Shown: in pieces, positions 1 through 8,084 of the stretch
Layout: each line of letters begins with the position of its first letter
How positions within the stretch are numbered: the first letter of the stretch is position 1
NCBI GenBank assembly: GCA_020860805.1
Contig: JAJBTP010000032.1
Span: 1-13,884 of the forward strand
DNA length: 13,884 nucleotides
Direction of reading: 5' to 3'
From: Tannerellaceae bacterium
Lineage (GTDB): Bacteria; Bacteroidota; Bacteroidia; Bacteroidales; Tannerellaceae
Position numbers and translations under genes: made by a program
The notes under the pieces: model-generated
The model's database searches: none
The model's input: the letters and a program-made list of their open reading frames with translations, nothing else
Told to the model about the DNA's origin: nothing

Positions 1-1630
1 CCTCAAAAACAAGTACTAAAAAACATTTACCTATCTTTCTTTTACGGTGCTAAAATCGGTATCATCGGTTTAAATGGTTCCGGTAAATCTACTCTTTTAA
101 AGATTATTGCCGGGATTGAAAAAGAATACCAGGGAGAAGTTGTTTTCTCACCAGGCTACTCAGTAGGTTATCTGGAACAGGATCCTCAACTGGAAGCCGG
201 TAAAACGGTAAAAGAAATCGTACAGGAAGGCGTACAGGAAATTGTAGATGTATTAAAAGAATACGAAGAGGTAAATGAGAAATTCGGTGATCCGGAAGTA
301 TTAGACGACCCGGACAAAATGGATGCACTCATTAACCGCCAGGCTGAACTTCAGGATAAAATCGACGCTACAGATGCATGGAATCTGGATAGCCGTTTGG
401 AACGCGCAATGGACGCCCTCCGTTGTCCACCGGAAGACCAGGTAGTAGATACCCTTTCCGGAGGTGAACGCCGCCGGGTAGCTTTGTGCCGGCTGGTTAC
501 TACAACAACCGGATGTACTGTTACTCGATGAGCCAACCAACCACCTGGATGCCGAATCCATTGACTGGTTGGAACAACACCTGCAACAATATACCGGTAC
601 AGTAATTTGTATTACACACGACCGTTACTTTCTTGACCACGTAGCCGGATGGATTCTGGAATTAGACCGGGGCGAAGGTATACCCTGGAAAGGAAACTAT
701 TCTTCATGGCTTGACCAGAAAACGAAACGAATGGCACAGGAAGAAAAACAAGCCAGCAAACGCCGCAAAACACTGGAAAGAGAGCTGGAATGGATTAATA
801 TGGCTCCTAAAGCCCGCCAGGCCAAAGGGAAAGCCCGTTTGAATTCGTATGAAAGATTATTGAATGAAGACGAAAAAGAACGGGAAGCTAAACTGGAACT
901 GTTCATCCCGAACGGACCCCGTTTAGGAAATAAAGTAATCGAAGCACAAAAGATTGCCAAAGCATTCGGCGATAAATTGTTATTCGACAACCTGGACTTC
1001 ATGTTACCTCCAAACGGAATCGTAGGTGTTATCGGACCAAACGGTGCCGGTAAAACAACCCTTTTCAAATTGATTATGGGGATGGAAAAAGCCGACCAGG
1101 GTACTTTCGAAGTAGGTGAAACAGTTGTGTTAGGATATGCAGACCAGACACATAAAGATATCGACCCGAACAAAACCGTATACCAGGTAGTAACCGGTGG
1201 ACAGGAATTCATCCGGGTAGCCGGTAAAGAAATCAACTCACGTGCTTACCTATCCCGCTTCAATTTTGTAGGAGCAGACCAGGAAAAACTGTGTAGTGTA
1301 CTTTCCGGTGGAGAACGTAACCGTTTGCACCTGGCATTGACCCTGAAAGCAGAAGCCAATGTGTTACTGCTCGATGAGCCGACCAACGATATCGACGTTA
1401 ATACGCTACGGGCACTGGAAGAAGGGCTGGAAAACTTTGCCGGTTGTGCAGTCGTTATTTCCCACGACCGTTGGTTCCTGGACCGTATCTGTACACACAT
1501 CCTGTCATTCGAAGGAAATTCAGAAGTAGTCTTTTATGAAGGCTCCTATTCGGAATACGAAGAATATAAACGGAAACAAAACGGTTACGAAGAGCCTAAA
1601 CGTGTCCGTTACCGCAAATTGATGGAGTAA
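1..1630 (+). pseudogene. ettA: EttA, ABC-F translation throttle ATPase (5' partial, one frameshift as sequenced)
   Basis: ABC-F family ATPase related to EttA, which binds the ribosomal E site and couples entry into elongation to the ATP/ADP ratio. The window opens inside the first ABC domain; by comparison with EttA roughly 16 N-terminal residues are missing. Visible in order: Walker A GLNGSGKS (window residues 23-30), signature LSGGE (nt 460-474), Walker B LLLDEPTNHLD, a charged linker starting KGNYSSWLDQK that is characteristic of EttA, second Walker A GPNGAGKTT, second LSGGE, second LLLDEPTND, and the C-terminal KRVRYRKL tail. The frame is broken at 495-496: frame 1 runs to a stop at 529-531, while the Walker B continues in frame 2 from 497. 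Removing one G (ctggtta to ctgtta) restores RLLLQQPDVLLLDEPTN, so the break is recent or a sequencing error. If real, the protein loses Walker B of domain 1 and all of domain 2. Family assignment is secure; functional state is not. Confidence 0.9.
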
Positions 1631-1653
1631 ATAATCTTAAATTCTTGAAACCC

Positions 1654-2292
1654 ATGAAAAAGTATTTTTTCGCATTTGCTATCGCTTTATTATCTTTTTC
1701 CGGTGCGGTTCATGCACAACAAACCATTAAGTTATTTAATGGAAAGAACCTCTCTAACTGGAACTTTGTAGTTGATAAAGATGCTGTTCCTGCTGAACAG
1801 GTATATTCAGTAAAGAATGGAGTTATCCACATTACGGGAGACCCATTTGGCTATATGTATACAAAAGAAAAGTATGACAATTACAAATTACATGTAGAAT
1901 GGCGCTGGCCGGGAGAAGCTTCCAACAGTGGAATCTTCCTGTTAATCGAAGAAGTAAAAAATCCTTTCCCCAACGGAATTGAATGTCAGCTACACGCAGG
2001 TGATGCAGGCGATTTTGTTTGCCTGGCAGGTTCTGATTTAGCAGAATTCGTAACACCAAAAGGTCAGGAACGCCCTGCTTTCCCGGTAGTGAAGAAAGCC
2101 AAAGAATCCAGCGAAAAACCAGTTGGCGAATGGAACTCAGCAGATATCTGGGTTAAAAACGGTGTAATCACTGTATATATCAACGGTGTACATCAAAACA
2201 CCGGAACCAACAAAGTAAAAACTGGTCACATCGGCCTACAAAGTGAGGGAAAAGCCGTTGAATTCCGCAACGTTACTTTAACCCCCTGGTAA
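1654..2292 (+). CDS. Secreted DUF1080 protein (3-keto-disaccharide hydrolase domain family)
   Basis: Small secreted protein of 212 residues. Residues 1-21 form a signal peptide (MKK, then hydrophobic FFAFAIALLSFSGAV, with a likely cut after HA at A21/Q22). The mature part starts with IKLFNGKNLSNW, the typical opening of DUF1080, and continues with WRWPGEASNSGIFLL, GIECQLHAGDAGDF and a C-terminal GHIGLQSEGKAVEFRNV, all family hallmarks. DUF1080 is a concanavalin-like beta-sandwich; some members act on 3-keto-glycosides, so a role in periplasmic or surface sugar processing is likely, but the substrate is unknown. I chose ATG 1654 over the in-frame TTG at 1645 because it gives a clean signal peptide. 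It lies 23 bp after ettA on the same strand with no visible terminator between, so read-through from ettA is possible, although the two functions are unrelated. Transcription ends at the hairpin at 2348-2380. Confidence 0.88.
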   Translation: MKKYFFAFAIALLSFSGAVHAQQTIKLFNGKNLSNWNFVVDKDAVPAEQVYSVKNGVIHITGDPFGYMYTKEKYDNYKLHVEWRWPGEASNSGIFLLIEEVKNPFPNGIECQLHAGDAGDFVCLAGSDLAEFVTPKGQERPAFPVVKKAKESSEKPVGEWNSADIWVKNGVITVYINGVHQNTGTNKVKTGHIGLQSEGKAVEFRNVTLTPW

Positions 2293-2347
2293 GGCTGAAA
2301 AGACAAGTATACACAGAAAGTCGGGATTAGGAAATCCCTCCTGACCA

Positions 2348-2380
2348 ACAATTACCCGGAACTTTGTCCCGGGTAATTGT
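2348..2380. terminator. Bidirectional hairpin terminator between convergent genes
   Basis: Perfect 12-bp inverted repeat (acaattacccgg, 2348-2359, and ccgggtaattgt, 2369-2380) with a 9-nt loop, followed on the plus strand by aatttta. It sits exactly between the stop of the DUF1080 gene (2292) and the stop of the minus-strand operon (2385-2387), so it can end transcription from both sides. The T-tract is weak in both directions. Confidence 0.75.
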
Positions 2381-2384
2381 AATT

Positions 2385-4085
2385 TTAGACTATCGTTCCC
2401 GTAGAAACGGTAAATATACCATAGTTATCTATCAGCATCTTTTCTTTTTTGACACCATTCAGATGAAAGACACGGTCCAGTTCTTTCTGCGAACGTCTTC
2501 TCATAACCCAGTCCTGGTCACGATGGCTATTCAGTACATAAGCTATCATTTTTAACTGGGGATGCCAGGGTTGACCGGTATAAATCACCTTACTACCCGG
2601 CTCAGCGATAGAAACAACGCCCGAAATAGCACGGCTTATCTGTTCATTATCATCAAACAACTCAAAAATGCCGGAGATAATTGTAATAGTAGGCACAAAA
2701 TTCAGTATCGTATAGGTTTCCGGATTAAAACAATCCAGATTGGTAAAACGAATATTTTCAAATTTATTTTCTTCTATTACTTTTCGCCCGAATTCTACAT
2801 TGGATAATTTAAAATCATTTATCACCACTTCAATATCCGGAAATTTACGTTTCAGGTCAAACAGATAATTACCCGTACCTCCGGCAATATCCAGAATCCG
2901 CACAGGTTTACCCATTTGTTGCAATTTCTGAATTTCCTCCTCCAGCAGTGCCAACAGATTAACTTTGCGTTTACGGATACCTCTCCATCCGATAGCATTC
3001 AGGTAGAAATAATCCATCATTTTACCAATGCCTAACAAACCCTGGGCTTTATTCTTATACACATAATCCAACGAAATACCGGAATCAAAACCGTACTGAA
3101 TCCCTATTTTCATACCCTGGCTTAAAAAGCCCAGCTTTCCGAGAGCCCATTTCTGAAAGGCAAAGTTCGCCCGTTCCATCCAGGGCAACATCTGCAAAGA
3201 AAGCACATCATATTCATCCCGGGTAAATTTATCCGGTTCAAGGGTTAATGGCTGTTTTTCCAACACAAAGCTTTTCTTTACAAAACGGAGAATATGATCA
3301 TAGACCACGCCCCTCTCCTTCTCGAACAACAAACCATGATAGAAACCTTTCAACTCCACGAATTCTTTACAGCGGGATTCCAAACCGAGATAGAACTTCT
3401 TTTGAGCATCCTTTTTCACCACATAATCCTTGCCGGCTGCTATCACAAGTGTAGGTATATGAATAGCTCCCGCATCCTCTACAATACGTTTACCGGCATC
3501 CAGGAGGCCAACCAATAATTTACCGTTGATATCTTTCGTGATTAAAGCATCTGCGTTATAAGCTTTTTGTTCCACCGGATCATGCGTGAGCACTTTGGAT
3601 TTCACATAACTGGGCACAGTCAGGTTTTTCATTATACGCGTACCCAAATCCGTAGCTTCTTTAGCAAACGGAATATACAGTTTAATTTCAAAAGCCGGAG
3701 CCAATAAAACCATTCCGGCAATATCCGGAGCAAAATCATGTACCCATGCAGATACTATCACCCCTGCTATACTATTGGCCACAACAAATAAATCCTGCGG
3801 AGCCACCTCGTATTGAGATTGGAGATATCCGGCAAACACGTCCAAATCACGAATAGAATCCATATAATCCGGAGAAACTTTTTGTTTGGTATAGCCATAT
3901 CCCCGCATATCATAACTAAAAATATTATAAGCCGAAAAACGTGCGTCGGTGGCGAATTCCTCCAGGCGACCCGAATGTTCGTGTCCCCGGTGCATGATTA
4001 GTATCGTTTTTTGTCCGGGCGCATAATTCCATGCCCGGTAAAATAGCTCTGCACCGTCAAAACCTGTAAAAGTACCTGTTTTCAT
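2385..4085 (-). CDS. YnbC-like fusion: alpha/beta hydrolase + class I SAM-dependent methyltransferase
   Basis: A two-domain protein of 566 residues, last gene of the lipid operon. Residues 1-275 are an alpha/beta hydrolase of the lysophospholipase/serine aminopeptidase S33 type: oxyanion region MHRGHEHSGR (31-40), a nucleophile elbow ANSIAG with Ser105, then a likely acid Asp220 (AAGKDYVV) and His250 (GFYHGLLF). The elbow departs from GxSxG, with Ala in both Gly positions. Residues 300-566 are a class I methyltransferase: motif I ILDIAGGTGNY (397-407) with acidic Asp424 (VINDF) at the end of strand 2. This domain pair has the architecture of E. coli YnbC (about 585 residues), whose substrate is unknown to me. 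It starts 21 bp after the stop of the PAP2/phosphatase gene. No signal peptide or obvious membrane span, so it probably acts in the cytoplasm on lipid-derived substrates; deacylation plus methylation of a lipid or headgroup is inference. Confidence 0.88.
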   Translation of the reverse strand: MKTGTFTGFDGAELFYRAWNYAPGQKTILIMHRGHEHSGRLEEFATDARFSAYNIFSYDMRGYGYTKQKVSPDYMDSIRDLDVFAGYLQSQYEVAPQDLFVVANSIAGVIVSAWVHDFAPDIAGMVLLAPAFEIKLYIPFAKEATDLGTRIMKNLTVPSYVKSKVLTHDPVEQKAYNADALITKDINGKLLVGLLDAGKRIVEDAGAIHIPTLVIAAGKDYVVKKDAQKKFYLGLESRCKEFVELKGFYHGLLFEKERGVVYDHILRFVKKSFVLEKQPLTLEPDKFTRDEYDVLSLQMLPWMERANFAFQKWALGKLGFLSQGMKIGIQYGFDSGISLDYVYKNKAQGLLGIGKMMDYFYLNAIGWRGIRKRKVNLLALLEEEIQKLQQMGKPVRILDIAGGTGNYLFDLKRKFPDIEVVINDFKLSNVEFGRKVIEENKFENIRFTNLDCFNPETYTILNFVPTITIISGIFELFDDNEQISRAISGVVSIAEPGSKVIYTGQPWHPQLKMIAYVLNSHRDQDWVMRRRSQKELDRVFHLNGVKKEKMLIDNYGIFTVSTGTIV

Positions 4086-4106
4086 ATCTACATTGTTTAA
4101 ATAGGT

Positions 4107-5420
4107 TTAATTCATTTCATTTATATATCCAGGCAACACAGCCTGTGGATGTTTTTCTTTCAGTATAGCTACCGCTTCCTTACGGCTAATCCCTGACAAA
4201 CGCATAAGGAGCATTACTCCTATCACCATACTACGGGAATATCCCATCGTACAATGAATATATATCTTTTCACCAGGCTCACGCCGCTTATAATGTTCAC
4301 AAATATGGTCTGTAATTGCATCCATTCTTTCCGGTTGGGTACCCCCCATATCCAGCATCGGATAACAATAATATGTACCTGTATTCTTCAAAACTTTATT
4401 TTCTTCCAATTCAGCCGATAAATCAAATACAACGGTATGCGTAGCCAGTCCCAACCGGACAGCCTGTCTCCCGGATAACCGGGCCCCGGTAAAAAGTCCG
4501 GGAAGAATTTCCGTCACCGGATTGTGTTTATTTTTCCGGAAACAACTCCACAGCAGCCGGTAACTCAATATATACGGATAGTACAGACATTTACCGGTCC
4601 AATGAATCTTTCCGTTTTTCTTTTTCAGAAATGTTGCATCTGATTTCAGATACGCCATCCCTACAAAAAAGAGAGGGAGACTCACTCCTATCAGACATAA
4701 GCCATACACCGAAATCCGGGCATACCATCCAAAAGCGATAAACAGGAAAAATGCACTAAAAAGGAAGTATACATGAGCAATCATCCGGTTCTTTTCCCGG
4801 AAATCTCCTGTACGCCGGGGAAATACCAGAAAGATAACCGGCACCAACAAAAGTGCCCCCAGAATATCTATCAGATGATGCTGATAAACAGTAAGAGTCG
4901 ATACTCCCATCAGTATCAACCAAACAGCGAGGAAGGATTTCCGGATACCGGAAGTATGATACCGTATAACCGACCAGAATATAAATGCATACGTTATATG
5001 CAGGGAAGGAGCCTGGTTAAAAGAAGTATCCCATCGGGATAACTGCCGAAAGAAAAAACCAAATACACCATCGGTATGCGGTTTCTCAAAACTATACTGT
5101 AATGGAAACAGCAAATAAACGATACCGGCTACTACAGTTGCAAACACCAACCGTTTAACCAATAAATACAAATCCTTTTTAGAAGAGGCAAGATAAAAAA
5201 CATATACAAAAAAGACCCCGCTGCTCATATAAGGCAGTACCATCCAGGATAGAAAAGGAATCCGGTGTTCAAAATCCAAAACAACAGAAGGAACATCCGG
5301 CAAACCGGAGGTATACCACCCGGTAAACCCATATATCACGGAAAAAAGCAGGTAGAAGATACATAGCCAACTTACTCTTTCCAGCAGGGATGCATACGTT
5401 ATTTCCGGCCTTCCATCCAT
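4107..5420 (-). CDS. YnbD-like fusion: membrane PAP2 phosphatase + dual-specificity phosphatase
   Basis: A 437-residue membrane protein. Residues about 15-260 hold several hydrophobic spans and a PAP2-type domain: APSLHITY (137-144, His141) and STLTVYQHHLID (174-185, His181 and Asp185). The Thr in place of the Arg of the classical SRxxxxxHxxxD motif, and PSLH in place of PSGH, resemble the Aur1/inositol-phosphorylceramide synthase branch rather than ordinary PAP2 phosphatases. After a basic linker, residues about 305-437 are a cysteine phosphatase of the dual-specificity type: P-loop HCTMGYSRS (389-397, Cys390 and Arg396) and a probable general acid Asp357. The same fusion occurs in E. coli YnbD (about 430 residues). 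The two domains could remove or exchange phosphate on a phospholipid headgroup at the inner membrane. The start overlaps the end of the dehydrogenase gene by 22 bp, which implies translational coupling. Architecture is secure, reaction is not known. Confidence 0.9.
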   Translation of the reverse strand: MDGRPEITYASLLERVSWLCIFYLLFSVIYGFTGWYTSGLPDVPSVVLDFEHRIPFLSWMVLPYMSSGVFFVYVFYLASSKKDLYLLVKRLVFATVVAGIVYLLFPLQYSFEKPHTDGVFGFFFRQLSRWDTSFNQAPSLHITYAFIFWSVIRYHTSGIRKSFLAVWLILMGVSTLTVYQHHLIDILGALLLVPVIFLVFPRRTGDFREKNRMIAHVYFLFSAFFLFIAFGWYARISVYGLCLIGVSLPLFFVGMAYLKSDATFLKKKNGKIHWTGKCLYYPYILSYRLLWSCFRKNKHNPVTEILPGLFTGARLSGRQAVRLGLATHTVVFDLSAELEENKVLKNTGTYYCYPMLDMGGTQPERMDAITDHICEHYKRREPGEKIYIHCTMGYSRSMVIGVMLLMRLSGISRKEAVAILKEKHPQAVLPGYINEMN

Positions 5421-6178
5421 TGAGCTCTTTTCAACATAACACTACTAATCCAGCTATAGGGTAATAAGGAGGTTAACTTAATCAGTAACTTCATCCGCAA
5501 AGGAAACACAATATATTTTTTCTTTTCTGCTATGGCTTTTACGATTGTTTGCACCGCACGTTCTTCAGTCACGACAAAACTTTTACGGGACAAATCATTC
5601 TGATTGATTTCCCGTAACTTTTGCGTATCCACATACCCGGGAACAATGGTAGTAACCGATACCCCAAAATCCTGCAAAGTTCTGCGGTAGGTATCACACA
5701 CCTGGATAAGCGTACGTTTACTTTTACTATAAATAGTGGCCGTAGGATAATGAAGCAGTCCGGCCACTGAAGCAATAGCAGCAATATGCCCTTTCCGTCG
5801 CTTACCCATAGACTCACGGGCTACCTCAAAAGCATTGATGGCTCCTATCAGATTGACTTTCAGCATCTCCATACTCTCTTCATACGTTAACCTGCGAACA
5901 GCACTACTGGAGTAATTGCCGGCCGCAATAACCATCAGGTCCAGTTCTCCACCGGCAAAATCATCCACTGCTTTTTCCAGGGCAACCTTATCATAAACAT
6001 CCAGTTGATAAAGTTTCAGACCCGGATGTAAAACTTCTGCAGGCACTTTTCGTATATCACGGCCACAGACACCTACCTGTGCGCCCTGTTGCAAATAATA
6101 ACGGGCTACTCCCAGCCCTATACCGGAAGTTCCTCCTGTAATGAATACCTTTTTATATTGCTCCGGATAGTTTCCCAT
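5399..6178 (-). CDS. Short-chain dehydrogenase/reductase (SDR), lipid operon
   Basis: Classical SDR oxidoreductase of 259 residues. The Rossmann cofactor motif TGGTSGIG is at 14-21, AAGN (85-88) takes the place of NNAG, Asn109 is in KVNL, and the catalytic set is Ser137 (IASVAG), Tyr150 and Lys154 (YSKSK), followed by PGYVDT. The CGRD stretch (38-41) after strand 2, with Arg40, favours NADP(H) over NAD(H). The C-terminal part, with basic and hydrophobic stretches (KLLIKLTSLLPYSWISSVML), resembles SDRs of lipid metabolism such as ketosphinganine reductase-like proteins and may touch the membrane; this is a weak resemblance. Its start lies inside the end of the patatin gene (26-bp overlap) and its end inside the start of the PAP2/phosphatase gene, so it is an integral part of the operon. 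I know of no equivalent in E. coli ynbABCD. Substrate unknown. Confidence 0.9.
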   Translation of the reverse strand: MGNYPEQYKKVFITGGTSGIGLGVARYYLQQGAQVGVCGRDIRKVPAEVLHPGLKLYQLDVYDKVALEKAVDDFAGGELDLMVIAAGNYSSSAVRRLTYEESMEMLKVNLIGAINAFEVARESMGKRRKGHIAAIASVAGLLHYPTATIYSKSKRTLIQVCDTYRRTLQDFGVSVTTIVPGYVDTQKLREINQNDLSRKSFVVTEERAVQTIVKAIAEKKKYIVFPLRMKLLIKLTSLLPYSWISSVMLKRAQWMEGRK

Positions 6179-7227
6179 GTTTATAATCCTCTATCATTTT
6201 CATGGCCCGCTGATAGCCATAATTCCACTGCAATCCCATATCTTCTTTGAACACAGCATAGGTTTGCGGCAGGCCTACCGATACCCGGAAACGAAGCAGG
6301 TCTATCTTTTTACGGATATAATATCCCTCCAGGGCACTTGTTATATCGGTCGTATCAATCCAATACGACCTCTTTATTTCCTGCATTTCTGCCATCCGCT
6401 CATTTCTCCATTGTACCCAAAAACGGCACGCACCAATCCTTCTTCCAGCCAGGTAAAAGGTTCCTTCTTCTCAAAGATACGCTGTTCTGCCAGTGCCTCA
6501 GCCAGTTCTATAGGCAAAAGGTCTATGATTCCTCCTGCATAATACTGATTATTATAATATACAGGTTGTACATAAAACATATCAGAAAGTGAAATCCGCA
6601 TCGCCAGCGGCACCGGTACTCCTGTCTCCGCACGGACAGAGGAAGCCACCGCACTCCCCTTATAACTCTCAGTCCTTATTTCTATCGCCTCCGGATGAAT
6701 CATCCGCGCAGTTTGCTCATCTGTGAAAAGTACTTTTCTGAAAAGAGCCGATTCGCCACGGGGTTGCTCCACATCTGTCTTATCAAATAACAATTCCGAA
6801 CCTATCATCACAGAAGGTATATGCCGGGCAAACTGAAGTTCAAGTGAAGGCAGGAAAGGAGTAATATCTTCCGGCATATCAACCAGGTAACGGTCAAAAA
6901 TATTCCGGATATAAGGAGCCTTCTTCCGGGACTGTAATAAACGCAGGCAATAAAATCCTATCCGGTGTACCCTACTCTCCTGTGAAAGACGGATATCACG
7001 GATAAATTCAAATAATTCTTCCGATTGGAAATAGGCTTTCCGGGCCCTGTTCGTATCAAACGAATTAATAATAGCAGTAGCAATGGCACCGCCACAGGTT
7101 GAAAGAATAATATCCGGTTTCATACTTCCTTCTTCCAGCGCAGCAAACATACCCCGTAAATAGCATATCGTGTACCACCTCCGGAAAAGACTACGGCTCG
7201 TTTATATGTTGTAGAGGTTTGATTCAT
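6153..7227 (-). pseudogene. Patatin-like protein with altered catalytic residues (two frameshifts as sequenced)
   Basis: Reconstructed as about 358 residues from three pieces. The N-terminal piece starts at ATG 7227 and gives MNQTSTTYKRAVVF then SGGGTRYAIYG, the glycine-rich oxyanion loop of patatins. The frame shifts at the C4 run 7152-7155 (one base missing) and continues as MFAALEEGSMKPDI. A second shift near 6416-6423 (a C3-A5 run) leads into the last piece, read in frame as WVQWRNERMAEMQEIKRS to the stop at 6153. Patatins are lipid acyl hydrolases with a Ser-Asp dyad. Here the GTSAGA position reads STCGGA, placing Cys45 where the nucleophilic Ser should be, and the DGG position reads AGG (about residue 231). 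Enzyme activity is therefore doubtful even in the repaired protein. The start overlaps the cytidylyltransferase stop as ATGA, and the end overlaps the dehydrogenase start by 26 bp. Family assignment is good; whether the gene is intact in the cell is open. Confidence 0.8.
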
Positions 7228-8069
7228 CTTCCAAATAAAATAAGGATAACTATAAAAGAAACCGGAGCAACAAAAATAAGGCTATCTACCCTATCCAGTA
7301 ATCCTCCGTGACCCGGTATCAGATTTCCGGTATCTTTTACACCGGCACCTCTTTTAATGGATGACATATAAATATCTCCACAGGCTCCCGGGATACTAAT
7401 GGCCAGTCCCCCAGGGTATACAATAAATGACTTCCTTCCGGTACTAAAAAAGGACCTGCCACATTAGCCAATCCACTGGTTAAGACCATCCCTCCGATAA
7501 AACCCTCCAAGGTTTTATTCGGACTGATACGGGAAAGTATCTTCGTCTTTCCAAATAGTTTACCGGTCATATACTGGAAAATATCATTCAGTTCCGTCAG
7601 GATAATAATCAACAGAAAAAGCTTTATGCCATGAATAGAATAATTAAAGGTATAATACCCTATCTCCCGGTATAGGCCAGATGCCCGATAGCAATTACAT
7701 TAATCAGGATACCAACAAACACCTGCCATCCATAGGTTACATCTATTCTCTTCCTGCCCCCAATACAAGTATACACAAACAGGTATATCCTGTTACGGCC
7801 ACAGGAAAGTAAATATAAACATCTACGACAGAAAGCCATAACAGCAAGATAGGGTTTAGGTAAAGCGCCCTTTCAAGCCATTTATTTCCAACCGGAACCA
7901 TCCGGTAATATTCTTTCATGCCCTGCATACTTAGCCCGGCCACAAATAAACAGGTAAAAAACGGCGTTAACAACGCTATCCACACCACTACTATTATAAT
8001 GCCCCAACTCCGTACACGTATGGGAACATCAGCAAATTTTCCGCCGGGATTCATATTATTTGCAGTCAT
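7224..8069 (-). pseudogene. CdsA/YnbB-like phosphatidate cytidylyltransferase (three frameshifts as sequenced)
   Basis: Integral membrane enzyme of the CDP-diglyceride synthase family, which makes CDP-diacylglycerol from CTP and phosphatidic acid. As sequenced it is split into pieces, but four segments join into one protein of about 282 residues, near the roughly 298 of E. coli YnbB. Segment 1 starts at ATG 8069 (a gggag site 6 nt upstream) and runs to the C5 run 7757-7761. Segment 2 (KRIDVTYGWQVFVGILI) runs to about 7677. Segment 3 includes LTELNDIFQYMTGKLFGK and RISPNKTLEGFIGG and ends at the C5 run 7408-7412. Segment 4 is GLAISIPGACGDIYM followed by the family signature SSIKRGAGVKDTGNLIPGHG and GLLDRVDS. 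Each join needs one added G on the coding strand. The signature is complete, including the KD, HGG and DRVD residues. The stop overlaps the patatin start (ATGA), and the gene begins 15 bp after the phosphatidyltransferase stop. It probably supplies CDP-activated lipid to that enzyme. Confidence 0.83.
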
Positions 8070-8084
8070 ACACAACTCCCTGCT

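Noticed and set aside
697..1236. Minus-strand frame of 179 residues inside ettA
   Set aside because: It lies wholly antisense to the conserved ABC domains and its translation has no recognisable protein character.
1645..1653. TTG start for the DUF1080 gene
   Set aside because: The ATG three codons later gives a standard signal peptide start and needs no rare start codon.
6153..6395. Separate 80-residue gene starting MAEMQEIKRS
   Set aside because: The upstream sequence in the same frame reads WVQWRNER and joins smoothly to the patatin frame with one added base, so it is the C-terminal piece of that gene.
7337..8075. Two or more independent small membrane protein genes
   Set aside because: The pieces (7743-8075 and 7337-7612, plus unlisted frames) are consecutive parts of one CdsA-type protein, with the family signature lying beyond the last stop in another frame.
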